Both the position numbers and the translations under genes were made by a program. DNA of 64,000 nucleotides from Gossypium raimondii. Taxonomy: Eukaryota > Streptophyta > Magnoliopsida > Malvales > Malvaceae. This document shows, in pieces, positions 42,651 through 54,638 of the stretch; position 1 is the stretch's first letter; the number at the start of each line of letters is the position of its first letter. The stretch is from contig NC_068567.1 in NCBI RefSeq assembly GCF_025698545.1, positions 60,586,705 to 60,650,704 of the forward strand, given 5' to 3'. Below the pieces are notes generated by a model. That model saw only the letters and a list, made by a program, of their open reading frames with translations, was not told the origin of the DNA and made no database searches.

Positions 42651-44048
42651 TCAAGATCTCCGAGCAATCTCATTCACAAACAGCCGAATATTCCGCTCTG
42701 AGGATCCCCCGCTAGTGACTGCTTCACAGGCGGCCTGCTTCAACACTGCAGCATTTTTCTTGAACCCTTCAAAGTCCGGCCCACTAAGCATTTGGATTAT
42801 ACATTCCTCTATGTCTTCATTGCTAATAACTCCATTGGGGCCAGGCTTCAATTTTAGACCAACCTTGAAAACGTCGACAACAAGCTTGGCGTTTGTTGGC
42901 TGATCAGACCATTGTGGATATGCTATCATTGGTACACCAGCTACTAATGCTTCCAACATGGAATTCCATCCACAGTGTGTTATAAAACAAGCGATCGATG
43001 GGTGGGCTAAAACTTTTGTCTGTAGACTCCATGGGATGATGAGCCCTTGAGTTTTGGTTTCTTCTTCGAACCCTAACGGCAACTGGCCTGCAGTCTTCAC
43101 CACCCATAAAAATGGATGCTTGGTGTTCTTCAAAGCTGTTGCTATGGCTTCCATTGTTTTGGCCGACAAGACGGCTAAGCTACCAAATGATACGTATATA
43201 ACTGAATGGGGTCGTTGCTTGTTTAGCCAATCTAAGGAGGTTTCGTCTGGTTTTTCCATTTCGATACCAACGTCAAGACTTTGGTGTTGGTCGAGTAGTA
43301 AAGGAGGTACCAATGGACCAACGGGTCGTATCGGACACAGCTCGGTCATTGACTCAATGGCTTCTTTCTCTAGCTCAAAGAACGAATTGGCCAATACCCA
43401 TTTATATTTCTTTATGGTTTCAAACATATCGGATAACAGCTTGAATACACCTCCGAAAGAATTTGATGGAAGAAGGAACGAAGGCAAGTCCTCGGTGTGC
43501 AACAAAGGCAAACCTGGTAGCTCAATAATCATATTGCTTATTAATGTGGTGGGAAACTGGTTTAGCTTGTAAAACCGATAATAAATGGCGTAAAGCGAAC
43601 ATGGTTGTATCCAAAGCATGGCGCAAGGGATTCCATTCTCCAAAGCTGCATCGACAGCCCACGAAACGAAGGGATTGCTAATGATGCAAGAGAGTTTGGT
43701 GCGGTGGTAATGTTGCTTAATGAGGTTGGAGAGGTTAAGGGGTCCGGCTTTGGCTAAGGATTCCATGTAATGGTCTAAATTGGCACCGCGGTCGTAGTCT
43801 AGGTTGAACCCGTCCGGGAAAGAGAGAAGTCGTATCCCGGACATGAAGTTGGTGGCGTCGGTGGTGGTGGTGGTTGTCGTGACGGCTTTGAGTATACGGT
43901 GGCAACCGAATTGGGTGGTGGCGAGGGTGACGTGAAGGCCTTCATCAACCAGGCGTTTGGCAAGTCTAAGCATGGGGTTAAGGTGACCCTGGGCTGTTAA
44001 TGTCACCATGAGTACATGGATTTCTTCTTGGCCCTCATTCAACGCCAT
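42651..44048 (-). CDS. UDP-glycosyltransferase, UGT84B-like
   Basis: A single-exon gene of 465 residues for a cytosolic family-1 glucosyltransferase. The opening (EEIHVLMVTLTAQGHLNPML), SCIISNPFVSW and ELPGLPLL are typical of UGT84B, whose Arabidopsis members glucosylate auxins and small carboxylic acids. Catalytic His22 lies in TAQGH. The PSPG box spans 340-383 with HCGWNS and a final Gln, which favours UDP-glucose. One oddity: the box begins WSLQ, where nearly all plant UGTs have W.PQ; the codon is CTA instead of CCA. A run of seven threonines (about 57-63) lies in an N-terminal loop. It starts at ATG 44048. Clearly separate from the UGT84A pair, so not part of that recent duplication. Auxin as acceptor is possible, not shown. 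Confidence 0.9.
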   Translation of the reverse strand: MALNEGQEEIHVLMVTLTAQGHLNPMLRLAKRLVDEGLHVTLATTQFGCHRILKAVTTTTTTTDATNFMSGIRLLSFPDGFNLDYDRGANLDHYMESLAKAGPLNLSNLIKQHYHRTKLSCIISNPFVSWAVDAALENGIPCAMLWIQPCSLYAIYYRFYKLNQFPTTLISNMIIELPGLPLLHTEDLPSFLLPSNSFGGVFKLLSDMFETIKKYKWVLANSFFELEKEAIESMTELCPIRPVGPLVPPLLLDQHQSLDVGIEMEKPDETSLDWLNKQRPHSVIYVSFGSLAVLSAKTMEAIATALKNTKHPFLWVVKTAGQLPLGFEEETKTQGLIIPWSLQTKVLAHPSIACFITHCGWNSMLEALVAGVPMIAYPQWSDQPTNAKLVVDVFKVGLKLKPGPNGVISNEDIEECIIQMLSGPDFEGFKKNAAVLKQAACEAVTSGGSSERNIRLFVNEIARRS

Positions 44049-46106
44049 TGATAGATATTATAGATCTATGCGCGGTACGGTGATGAACTGAAGGAGAGCG
44101 AGAGAGAGATAAGGCTCGAAGATAACCAGTGGTAGGACTTGGAACTTAAAGCAACTGAATATACCAGGGTAATTACATTCCAGACCCTCATTAGACCCTT
44201 CAAAAATTTTTAAATTTTAAATTGATAAAAATAAAATTAAATAAAAATTATGAAAATATAGACTATTAAATTGATGAAATTACATTTTTATTATTGTAAA
44301 ATTACAATTTAATTTTGTTCTTTCTAACAAAATTTTTTATTTCACCCTGATTACAAAAGAAGAAGAATATTGTGTATAAAATTATTATGATATAAACAAC
44401 TTAAAAATATATTAAAATTTTGAAAGATAAAATTTATATATATATGATTCAAAATCTTAACGCATATAAGTAGGTTTAGAAATAAAGTTTTAATTTTAGA
44501 AATAAAACATATCTAATACTTTTAATTTTAGTAATAAAATTTTAATTTTTTTATTTTAGAAATAATTTTAGAAATAATAGATATGTTACTTTTTTTAATT
44601 TTAAAAATAAAGTTTTAAATAAAATTTTACTTATGGAAAAAACTTAGTTCTGAAAAAACAGAATGTCGATAATGGCAAGAAAAGAGAGAAAAATAGAACA
44701 GACAAATTTTACGTGGAAACCCTTTCGGGAAAAAAAATCACGGTAGAAGAGAAGAAAATTTACTATTTCGAATTTGAGTTATTACAATGAGTATAGAAAA
44801 CCTTATTCTAATCAACCTCTAATAGAAGTAGTGCAATAAGGTTAAAATATCTTATTCAAATCAATATCAAACAGAAGAAGTAAATTTCTATAGCCTGTGC
44901 CGTTTCGCCCTTGTGGATCCCCTTATCTTGCCACTTGTATTTTATTTTAATAAGAATTTGGATCACAACTCTAACAAGTTGACTAATTTTTTTATGAATG
45001 TTTAAAGATTTTCTAAAAACAAAATATCTTTTTACAATCATTTTTTATGCCATATCAAGAAAAAAAAACTAATTTCAATAAACAAATTAAATTAAAATAG
45101 GGACTAAATTATAAATGTATGCAAAGCCAAAAGGACTTAACTCACAGAAATTCCAAAATTAAGAAAACAATCCAAAGGTACCAAATCAAATAATAAAGTT
45201 TGAACTGTAGGAAATCGAACCCGTGTTGTAAAAAGAACCAAAATTAGTAAAAGACAAAACAATAGTGGCAAAAAGTATCTTAAGACAAAAAAACGAATCT
45301 GCTGGCCACCAATGAAAAACGACAACAATCTTTAAATAATTTTATCTATTAAATAAGTAACTTGCTAAATAACCGATATGTGATTTGATGCAACGGTAAG
45401 GTACATTGCACTTCTAATGGAAGAACGTAGAGAGAAACCGTCACCAAAAAGGAAAAGGAAGCGACTCTCCAATTCGACTTTGTAGCAAATAAAGTATAAG
45501 TTCCGTATGAACTTAATATGGCAAAAACAACAAATAAGTTGAAACTTTAGGTGTTAGCAGCTCTCATGACCTAAAAAATATAAAAATTACAAGAAAATTA
45601 CTTACCCTCAATATTGCCTCAAATATAGAAAAAATCGATTCAATCACTCAATTCCTAGGTCAACCGATCTACTGGTTTTTTTGGACCTGTATCTTTTTCG
45701 GTTTCGATCTAATCGGTCCAATCGACTTACTTGGTCCAGTTCAAGTTTTTATGGTTTTTTTATATTTTTTTATAAGCTTATATGAATTTTAATATTTTAA
45801 TATTTCTTTTATTTTTTTTATGATTTTTAAGATTTCTAATACATTTTTATAATATTTTAAATATGCTCTATTAAATTTTTTTAAAAAATTTATAATTTAT
45901 TGGAATTTTTATAATATTTATAAGTTTATGTCAATCTTAATTCTTTTAATATTTATAATTTTTTTACAATTTTTCTATTTTTTTAATTTTTTTAATTATT
46001 TTTATTGGAAATATATTAGATTAAATAAAAAAATTGGTCAGCCAATTTATTTCAACGGATAATATGATCAATAACGAAAACTGTTAATGGAGGAGATTAA
46101 TTAATT
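44049..46106. other. Intergenic, no gene; possible old element near 44640-44930
   Basis: The first 120 bases are UGT promoter, with a weak minus-strand TATATT near 44158. At about 44650-44760 the phrase TTTTACGTGGAAACCCTTTC followed by GGGAAAAAAAATCACGG resembles leader sequence of common plant retroelements, but I could not bound it. The rest is AT-rich with nothing recognised. Confidence 0.45.
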
Positions 46107-46111
46107 ATTTT

Positions 46112-48843
46112 TGTAACACCCCTTTCCCGTATTCGATGCCGGAATAGGGTACGAGGTATTACCAGAACACGTACACTTTTAACCATATTAAACCGAGTTG
46201 TAAAATTTCATCTAAACTAAAACTTTCAAATTGTTATTCTTAATTCGCTAATTAGGGTTTACGTAGCCCAATATAGTCACAATCTTTCATTTCCTCGTCG
46301 TATGAATTTAAAAATTTTCACTTACTTATTGAATTCATCACGAGTGCCTGAATTGATCCGTATCATTACATACTCTCATGTCGTTACATTTTCCTATTTA
46401 ACTATTGTAATATATCAATTATTCAATATCTTATAAGCTAAGTGTCACATATACATTATCCATTCATCTCCCATACAACTATCAATATTAGCCACAAAGA
46501 TAGTACAAATTTTCTCTATTCGATGTTAAATCAAAACATGTTACTTCATTACCAACTACCCTTACTAAATATATACCTTAAACTAGCCCAAGTGTTTAAC
46601 CATTCACCCATGACATAAATATATTTTATCTATTATTGCAGAATATAGATGTGCTACCCAAATCATAATTCACCTCACATGGTAAAAGAGTTAATTTTTA
46701 TCATTTGTCAAATAAATTACAAAACAAGTTATATAACAAAATATAGATACATTTTAAACCTCACCAATAAACAAATTCTCATGGCATTAAATAATTATCA
46801 CGTATTAAAGACAAACGTACTTGACATTTCCATCACGTAAACAGGATTAATCAGTGCAACCTCAATGATGTAATCATCATTTTAACTTACTTAACCAAGC
46901 CAAATTATACCATCATCTCACACATAGAATGACCCACCGATCATGTTTCTCAATTATGTCACTTAATAGACCAAATATACCTAACCTTTATCATCATGAT
47001 CAATCCACAACCAAAATACATCCATATATCAAAATTACCACACACATATATATATACCATACACACATACTATAAAACTTTATTTTCCCCGTGACCAATA
47101 ATGCACAATTATAAGTATCATTTCTATTTTATCGTTTATCAATTATAATCGAACATATGACCAATTATAGACAAATCATTCATATATATTTTCTAATTTT
47201 CCTCCTCCTCCTCTCCATTCCACATCCTTAATGTGTATAATACATTTAAGCAACATTTTTCCATACTATCACTATTTTCCTGTATGTAAATTCAAGTTGT
47301 CTATCTGAGTCAGAGTCACTAATTTATTTATATCTCGAGCTACAGAGCTCCAAATTAAGATCCGTTAATTTTCCCTGAAACTAGACTCACATATTTTCTT
47401 ACCATAAAATTTTCAGAATTTTTAGTCTATCCAATATGTACAGTTTATTCTTTAAAATTTCCACTGTTGCACTGCTTGACAGTTCTAACCTCTCTTCACT
47501 AAAAATTGATTATCTCATTGTACAGAATTCAGATGGTATTCCCGTTTATTTCTCATAAAAATAGACTCGTTTACGATTCTAAAAATATAATTTTTAACGC
47601 ATAATTAATTTTTTACAATTTTTAATGATTTTCCAAAATCAGAACAGGGGATTCCGAAATTATTCTGACTCTGTCTCACGAAATTTATTATATCTCATGA
47701 TTTACAATTTCATTGCTTACACCGTTTCTTCTATGAGAAACTAGACTCGATAAGATTTAATTTTATATTTTACTCATCTTCTAATTCGATTCCCACAATT
47801 TTTGGTGATTTTTCAAAGTTGGCACACTGCTGCTGCCCAAAACTGTTTTAGTGCAACGTATGAATTACCATTTTGACCCTAAACTTTTAACACATGACAG
47901 TTTCATCCCTAGGCTCGGAAAATGAAATTCTTGCAATTTAATCCTTGATAAAAGCCTAATAATTCTCACACATATCAATAACAGCCCATGGATTCCATAA
48001 AATTTCAGAAGTTTTCCACAATTTCAATACTTTTCAACTTAATCCCTAAAATATATTTTCATCCGAAATTCTTTAATAAAACACCTTTAAACATCCATTA
48101 ACATATCAATTTCATCATCAAATAACAAAAATAATATGAACTTATCAATGGTATCTTTCTAAACTTTCAACAAAATGAGAAGCTAATAGAATACTAGGTT
48201 GGACCTAATTGTAAAAGTCTAAAAATATAAAAATTTTAAGGAAAAAGTAAGAATTTCACTTACTTGAAGCTAAAATATGGAAGACCAGCTCACCCTCTTC
48301 CATGGCTGTTTCCCACCGAAATTTCAAGAAGAAATGGTCTTGAAATCCTTAAAATAAATTTTGGCCACAAAAACTTTATTGTAATTCCAATTTTGTCCTT
48401 AAATACATAAAAATCTTTGATTTTTTTAACGGTATGCCGCCTCTGCCACTTAAGTTGGTCCATTTACTCCTTTAGTCCTTTCTTATTTAATTGTTAAGCT
48501 ATTTAATCACTTTAGCAAGTTTTGCATCTTTTTATTCCTTTTTAATTAATTGACTGCCGAAACGTTAAAATTTTCTGACGAAACTTTAACACTACCATAT
48601 TGACACTCTGTAAACATTTATAAAAATATTTATGGCTCAATTTATAACATCGAGGTCTCGATACCTCTTTTCCTCAATTTCTTAACTTAATAAATTTTTA
48701 TAAAACACAAATTACTAATTTAAAAATCTCTTAAAAATCATATTTGACCTGTACTTATTAAATAATAAAATTTACGAGCTTATTTTCTGAATTTGGTGGT
48801 CTCATACCACTGCTTTCAACATTTCTAAAATCGGGATATTACA
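46112..48843 (+). mobile_element. Solo LTR, 2732 bp
   Basis: It begins TGTAACACCCCTTTCCCG and ends ATCGGGATATTACA, with the inverted TGTAA/TTACA ends of an LTR. A perfect 5-bp target duplication ATTTT lies at 46107-46111 and 48844-48848. No retroelement coding region is inside. TGTAACACCC..GGGATATTACA ends are typical of long Gypsy LTRs in dicots. Strand is assumed from that convention. Confidence 0.8.
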
Positions 48844-49044
48844 ATTTTAGTTAACAACAAGAGTTTAATTGGATGCAAATTTAATACAATAACTTAGTTG
48901 AGTTTTTGCATTTTTTTAAAAGCTTTTTTGAGATATAAACCTATATTACAATAATGCCTTTGTTTTTTCGTAGTTTTATAAGTTTCTAAAAATTTACCTG
49001 GTTTTAAACTAATAACCTTATAAATTATTTATTTTTTTATACAA

Positions 49045-49178
49045 TATCTATAACTACTAATAGCCCTTCTCCAATCCTTAAAATAGGAGGATAATGCACT
49101 TCATAGCACTCAAACCCAAGACATCCTGCATTGGCAATAAAATTGATGTCAATCAAACTAAAACCCAATCTGTAGTAG
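49045..49178 (-). mobile_element. tRNA-derived SINE, family A, copy 3
   Basis: Minus strand: TTAGTTTGATTGACATC (A-box-like), GGGTTTGAGTGC (B-box-like), then GCATTATCCTCCTATTTT and GGGCTATTAGTAG. Same build as 25878-26012. Confidence 0.7.
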
Positions 49179-49439
49179 ATATATATATATTTGTTATTTT
49201 TTTTCATTCGTTAATTTTCAATAATCTATCTACAATGTTAATTTTGACTTTTAAATTTGTGTCATCAAGTCCGAGATGTTAGTAATGTTATTGCACGTGT
49301 TCGGGGCCCATATATTCATACCATAAAATTTAAGAAAATAATTTAAAAAATTATATTTTAAATAACGTGAGATTGAAGAATATTCCTCCCGTTGATTAGT
49401 CACAATATTCATGATTTAAGACACTAATTTGGTTTAACA

Positions 49440-49562
49440 CGAATTTCAGTGAATTACAATAATAGGACAAAGTATGAACCACAAACGCGATCAATGCAAC
49501 TCAAAACCAAGTCACATCTGGGACGGTGAATACCCTTGATCATCAGACTATCACATAGGGTT
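49440..49562 (-). mobile_element. tRNA-derived SINE, family B, copy 2
   Basis: Minus strand: GTCTGATGATCAAGGGT, then GACTTGGTTTTGAGTTGC (B-box-like), GATCGCG and TATTGTAATTCAC. Matches 5915-6030 and 56676-56768. Confidence 0.6.
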
Positions 49563-50656
49563 CAATTTACCGCAGATTTTAAATATATTATTTTTTATTA
49601 AATTCATAAATTTGTTGAATTCAAAATTTTATTTAAATATATTCAGTTTCATTTAATTTATACATAATCATGCATTTCTCTTCATAATTTATTTTGAATA
49701 AACGTTAAAGAATGTTAATCATCTCAATGACAGAAATTGAGAACCTCACAAAAATGAATTTGATTCAAACTTAGATTGTTCTTAAAGAAAATGGATATTT
49801 GATTAACGAGTTAGAACTTGGGTTCAATATCTAATTATCTATCATATTCATTCAATCCGAAGAAGCATAAATTAAGTCACATAGCCCTCTTTTGGTCTAA
49901 TTCTACTCTTAGTCTTTGTACCCAAAAATTCTTTTAGGGGTTGAAATTAAATTGTAAATTTTTGAAAGGTAAAATTATAATTTTGTCATATATTAATTTA
50001 TGATTTCATAAGTTTTAAGAGAACTAAACATAATTTTTTTTTCATTTACAGAGTAAAGTACAACATTACTATGTATTAACTTATCATTTATGAAGGGACT
50101 AAATTATATATTTTTTTCATTTTTGGCAGGGCCATGGCCCATCCTAACCACTTTATAGTCACCCCTACTAAACCAGAAACTTTTTTATGGGGCCGAAATT
50201 AAATAATAATTTTTACAATAGCACAAAATGTAATTTCACCATTTTAACTTTATAATTTTTAAAAGATTAAGTCAAATTTTTTATATTTTTAAAGGGGTTA
50301 AAGTGTAATTTTACCTTTATTAATTTAAATTTTTAAAAATTTTAAAGGGCCTAAATAAAAAATTTTCTATTTTTGAGGGGTCAGGGCCCTTGCCAGCCCC
50401 CTAGTTTCGCCCTACCACTACTTTTCACTCGAAATTTAAGTTCTCAACTTTTAATTTTAAAAATTTAGTATTTTTTATTTAAAAATTGAAGTTTAATTAA
50501 TAATCTTATGTGACATTTAAAATATAAATTTACTCATGTGACGAATATTACATGAATATTACATTTAATTTTTTTTTCTCCTATTTTACTATTCATACAT
50601 CAAATTATGGCAACATTTTAGTTTCTTTCTTTCTTTAGGGGCTAATCTATGGAATA
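49563..50656. other. Intergenic, repeat-like, no gene
   Basis: At about 49900-50420 several phrases alternate, such as GGCCATGGCCCATCC at 50131 and CAGGGCCCTTGCCAGCCCC at 50384, with 'AATTTTTAAA..GGGACTAA' stretches, as in decayed transposon ends. Boundaries could not be set. Confidence 0.4.
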
Positions 50657-51027
50657 GATGGCTGCTTTAGGTGGCTAAATTAGCCATATATGTCAAAAAA
50701 AAAAAATTTGTTAATTGGTTAAATATGCGGTTTTTTTTTTAATTTAGGGAAATAGGTCATTTTTAGAGAGTGTGTGTGCAAGCTTTCTGCTGATATGTCG
50801 AGAAAGCGTGTCCAGCTAGAAGCGTTTTCTGAAAATTCCAAAGAAAACGCGTCCGGCTGGGCACGCTTTCCTTGACATGTCAGCAGAAAGCTCGTCTAGT
50901 TGGACGCGCTTTCACACTCTTATAAAAAAAAAAGGTCTATTTTGCTAAATTTTTAAAAATTCAACCTATATGACCGATTAACAAAGTTTTTCGACTTATT
51001 TGGCTAATTTAGCAGCTTTAGGCCATC
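50657..51027. mobile_element. Inverted-repeat MITE, about 371 bp
   Basis: The left GCTAAATTAGCCATATATGT and the right TTATTTGGCTAATTTAGC pair, and the arms go on through TTTGTTAATTGGT / ACCGATTAACAAA. The centre (50780-50915) is unusually GC-rich and contains GAAAGCG, ACGCG(T/C)CC and GGACGCGCTTTC phrases in both orientations, for example CTTTCTGCTGATATGTCGAG and TTGACATGTCAGCAGAAAG. Non-coding. Confidence 0.7.
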
Positions 51028-51212
51028 TTAATTCAAATGGTTAAATTGCAAATTTTAATCTCTTTCAAAAATTATAATAATTTAGATTTTTTAAATATAA
51101 AATTTATGCCTTTGACCTTAAAATTTTTAATTTGATTCTAACACTAATACAAAACTGCTAGTTAAAAAAAAAACACCTATTAATATACGTCTGCTAATAT
51201 ATAGTGACAAAA

Positions 51213-51349
51213 GGTAGGTTTGGATGGGCGATTAGGTGCGGCGCGGTGTGTTTAGCTTACTTTTTGTCTCACGCTACAGTATCTAATCTCACTGCCACTG
51301 CTGTTTTTACACTAATCACAGGTAAACGAACCGCCCATCCAAACTCACC
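51213..51349. mobile_element. Small hAT-like MITE, about 137 bp
   Basis: The left GGTTTGGATGGGCGATTAGG pairs with the inverted right CCGCCCATCCAAACTCACC, with GCTACAGTATCTAATCTCAC in the centre. Target duplication not clear. It lies about 440 bp upstream of the second peptide gene. Confidence 0.6.
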
Positions 51350-51737
51350 AAAAAAGTTAGAAATACATTTGATTTATTATCAGTGTGTTTACTCGAAATT
51401 GCCAAACAGGAAAATGTTATTAAATGAGAAATAAAAGTGTAATTAAATATTTTTTCTCCTTTCAATGCACACATATTTTTTCTTTTTTTTTCTTTGTTTT
51501 TTTTGGTTTCCTCAAACTGATCCCAAAATTCTGGCAACTTGGAAGTCCTTGAGTTGAAAATAAAGAAATTTTCACATGATGCTACTTTGGACTAAGCAAA
51601 TTCACAACTCTCATGCAAGTACTATAAATTAAACTTAATATATATGGGATTTTTTTTTATAAATATAATTACATGTGTTTTCATTTGTTTTAGTTTAATT
51701 TTAAAAACTCCGAAAACGATGAATGAGAAAATTTTCC

Positions 51738-51745
51738 TATATATA
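51738..51745 (+). promoter_or_regulatory. TATA box of the second SGPS-peptide gene
   Basis: TATATATA 45 bases before the chosen ATG at 51790. No W-box core was seen in the 250 bases upstream, unlike the first peptide gene. Confidence 0.5.
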
Positions 51746-51789
51746 CATGCAAAATCAGTAGCCAAATACATATGCATTCACATTCAACA

Positions 51790-52026
51790 ATGGCGAGGCG
51801 ACCACGTTTGGTGAATGCCATTGCTTTTATCTTGCTAGTACTCACCATCTTCTTCATCCCCGAAACTGAAAGTGTTCGGTCACCGAGGAGACTGGAGTTA
51901 GCGAGCTCGGTGGAAGAAATCGAGAAGGGTTCATCATTTCTGGGGATAAAGGATAATTCTGGACCCAGTACGAGTGGTCCAGGACATAGAGCTAGTGATG
52001 CACCGAGTCAGGATATACACCATTAG
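51790..52026 (+). CDS. Secreted PIP-like peptide precursor with C-terminal extension
   Basis: A 78-residue precursor. Residues 1-30 form a signal peptide, basic MARRPRLVN and then hydrophobic AIAFILLVLTIFFIP, cleaved probably near ETES. A charged spacer follows (RRLELASSVEEIEKG). The motif SGPSTSGPGH lies at 57-66, followed by twelve more residues, RASDAPSQDIHH. SGPS..G.GH is the PIP/PIPL signature; most precursors stop at GH, so here a tail would have to be removed. The ATG at 51790 was preferred over the in-frame one at 51772 because ACAATGGCG is a near-ideal plant start context and gives a normal signal peptide. No intron. A short non-family protein is possible but the signal peptide plus motif makes that unlikely. 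Confidence 0.75.
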   Translation: MARRPRLVNAIAFILLVLTIFFIPETESVRSPRRLELASSVEEIEKGSSFLGIKDNSGPSTSGPGHRASDAPSQDIHH

Positions 52027-53139
52027 CCTGTTGAACGAAGTTATAAACTCTCCATCGTCCTCTTCGTTTTCTTTTTGTTTCGTTTCATATTTTTGATATC
52101 GGGTTTTTTTAGTTGAGTTTTTGAATAAATTTCGAGTCGAATCAAATCGGACGGAAGCAAAACTCTCTCGACGTTATACAAGTAACTTACCACTCAGCTC
52201 AACAGGTGTATGTGAGAATAATATGATCAATTATATCTATTACCCTTCTTCAATTTTTTGGTTAAATTTTGTTATTAGTCCCTATATTTTGCGAAAGTTG
52301 TAGATTTAACATTTATGCTTTAATTTGGTATTTTTAATCTTGATATTTTTTCAGATTTCGAATTCCAATCCTTATCACATAATAACAATTAAATTCATTT
52401 GAGTTATGCTATTTTTCAAATTAGATGCATATCAAACATATTATCACTATGTCAACTTGTTATTTTCACATATTACTCACTAAAAATCTAGTTAATACTT
52501 AATAGATTATGATTGTCATTTGGGTTAGGGCTAAATTTATTAAATTTAAAAAAAAAGTATTGTCGATACAAAGAATCAACGGAAGTAAAGACGGAGTTCC
52601 AAAAAATGAGAGAAAACGGTATCCCTTGCTCTTGAGAAAAAATGGAAGCTCTAGAAGGAATCCCCCCTCACTTTGGGGTTTAGGTTTCCTTTTATTATAT
52701 CGGGTCGAACCTCGGGTTGGGTAATTTTTGTTTTATTATGATTATATAACAAGTATAAAGATTTAAAATGATCTAATTAGAGAATATGAGGCAAATCTAC
52801 AATCATACACATAGTGCATGAGTAACATGAATAATAATTGAATTCAACTAAATAGATTTTTGGTTCAAAACTAAAATTTCAAATTTTGAAAAATATAAAA
52901 ACTAAAATTGACCAATTCGAAAAATACAAAGATTAAAACACCAGAAAACTGGTCTTTTATTAAATTTCATAAACCAAATTCTAATTTTTAAATATTTTAT
53001 TAAAATTATGTACATTATTATTAGTGAACTATCGAATCATATATATTAACGAATTTGATTAATTGTTAATAATTTTATATTTATTTTAAGAATATTAGGA
53101 TTCATGGTGTAATTCATAATTGATATAAATTTTATTATC
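52027..53139. other. Intergenic, nothing recognised
   Basis: 3' flank of the peptide gene and AT-rich sequence. A plus-strand frame at about 52509-52724 lacks any recognised feature and is likely chance. Confidence 0.5.
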
Positions 53140-53228
53140 ATATCTATTCAAATTCACGTCTTTTTGTACTGGCAACAATACTAATACCGATAAAATTAAT
53201 ACTAACAAGAGTCCGTAAGTGAAAGTGT
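53140..53228 (-). mobile_element. Degenerate family A SINE fragment
   Basis: Minus strand: CTTGTTAGTATTAATTTTATC then GGTATTAGTATTGTTGCCAG and GACGTGAATTTGAAT, recognisable as the A-box to B-box part of family A. Confidence 0.45.
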
Positions 53229-53869
53229 AAATGATTAGACCCTAAAGTGTTTTACTTTTATTGGAAGCCCAACAGGGGATGTAAGCCATTAAGTCTGTTA
53301 CTCCAAATTTAGAAGGCCTAAACTCCAACCCACCCGAAAGCGACGGCGGATAGCTCTAATGATAATTTCAACTATTTTAAAGGCTAACTTTGCAACGCAA
53401 AAGACACGTGCCATAATTTCATTGGATGCAAAATTTTCAATCCAATTAAGAATGTTAAAATTAATATCAGACTTTGAAATTTTGCTTATCCCTTTAATTT
53501 TTTTTAATAATTTTACTATAAGTTTTGATCATATCCAACACGAATCGATTGAAAATTATTACTGTTAACTTAATATCTAAATCAAAAGCCAGGGCGGCTA
53601 AACTAATTTATAAGTTTTTTAATTTCTAATTAATTATTTAATTATTGTTAAATTGCGGATTAAACCAATCAAAAGGTAACTAAATTCTTTTTTATCTAAA
53701 TGATTCCATCACAAGTTGGGTTTTTAAAACATTAGTTACATCAGAAAGAGGAAAGAGAAGGACATTTGATGCTTCTATGTGGCTGAGGTGAACCAATTAA
53801 CCACAAGTTTTTTATTCTTAAAATTAAATCATCATCAATTTTATTACTTAAAAAATAAACAAATGAGTT
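53229..53869. other. Intergenic, nothing recognised
   Basis: AT-rich. No gene. Confidence 0.5.
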
Positions 53870-53972
53870 TCTTTTTGTTAAAATTTTTATCCATTTTTAT
53901 GGTATTGTACTTCGGAATGAAGTATCACACCAGTTTCTGACCATAAAAATGGATGAAATTTTAACAAAAAGG
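53870..53972. repeat. 32-bp-arm hairpin
   Basis: Arms at 53871-53902 and 53941-53972 are complementary with one mismatch, around a 38-base spacer. Probably a small MITE or the core of one. A transcript would fold into a miRNA-precursor-sized stem. Confidence 0.8.
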
Positions 53973-54027
53973 ACCGCTTTACTCTTTGATCTATCATCTA
54001 ATAATTAATTTGCTCATTTTGGGTAAA

Positions 54028-54309
54028 GGGGTAAAATATAATTTGACACTTAATACAAGAGCTTTTATAGTACTTTTAACTCCATTTCACGGTTTGATAA
54101 TTGTCTTCATCCATCCCATGGTTTGAGATTAATCTATTCATGTCGAGATTGATATTAGATATAACCTTCCCAACAATAATAATTTTAGAATTCAAACTTA
54201 ATTCAAATACTTTGAAAAAAATCAATTCCATTTCTTCCAACTTTGTACCCATCTTTGGTAAAAATATCATGGAGGCTCTTATATTAAGAGTTAAATTATA
54301 TTTTACCCT
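54028..54309. mobile_element. MITE, about 280 bp
   Basis: The left GGGGTAAAATATAATTTGAC and the inverted right AGTTAAATTATATTTTACCC form terminal repeats that continue through CTTAATA.AAGAG. Target duplication unresolved. It ends about 570 bp before the CAD start codon. Confidence 0.6.
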
Positions 54310-54638
54310 CTTTATTAAAAATAGATAAATTAGTCCATGTATAGAGTAAATTGGGCCTTATTAGTAAAAATTTCATCAATTTCTACTTGTTAAAAACTAG
54401 TGTTGGTGACAAAATAATCAGATAATTATATGTGATGTGTTATGCGTACCTCATTTTGACATATATTGACCAAATTTTAATTATTAAAATAGATGAAATT
54501 TTCAATAGAATAACCAAATTGCTCTTTAATATAACATAAATTAATTTACCTATTTTTTAAATAAATAAAAAAACAAAATGCAATTCCTCCTAAATAAGGT
54601 CCTCCATTTTAGTTTTACCCCATCTTTCACTTTCACCC

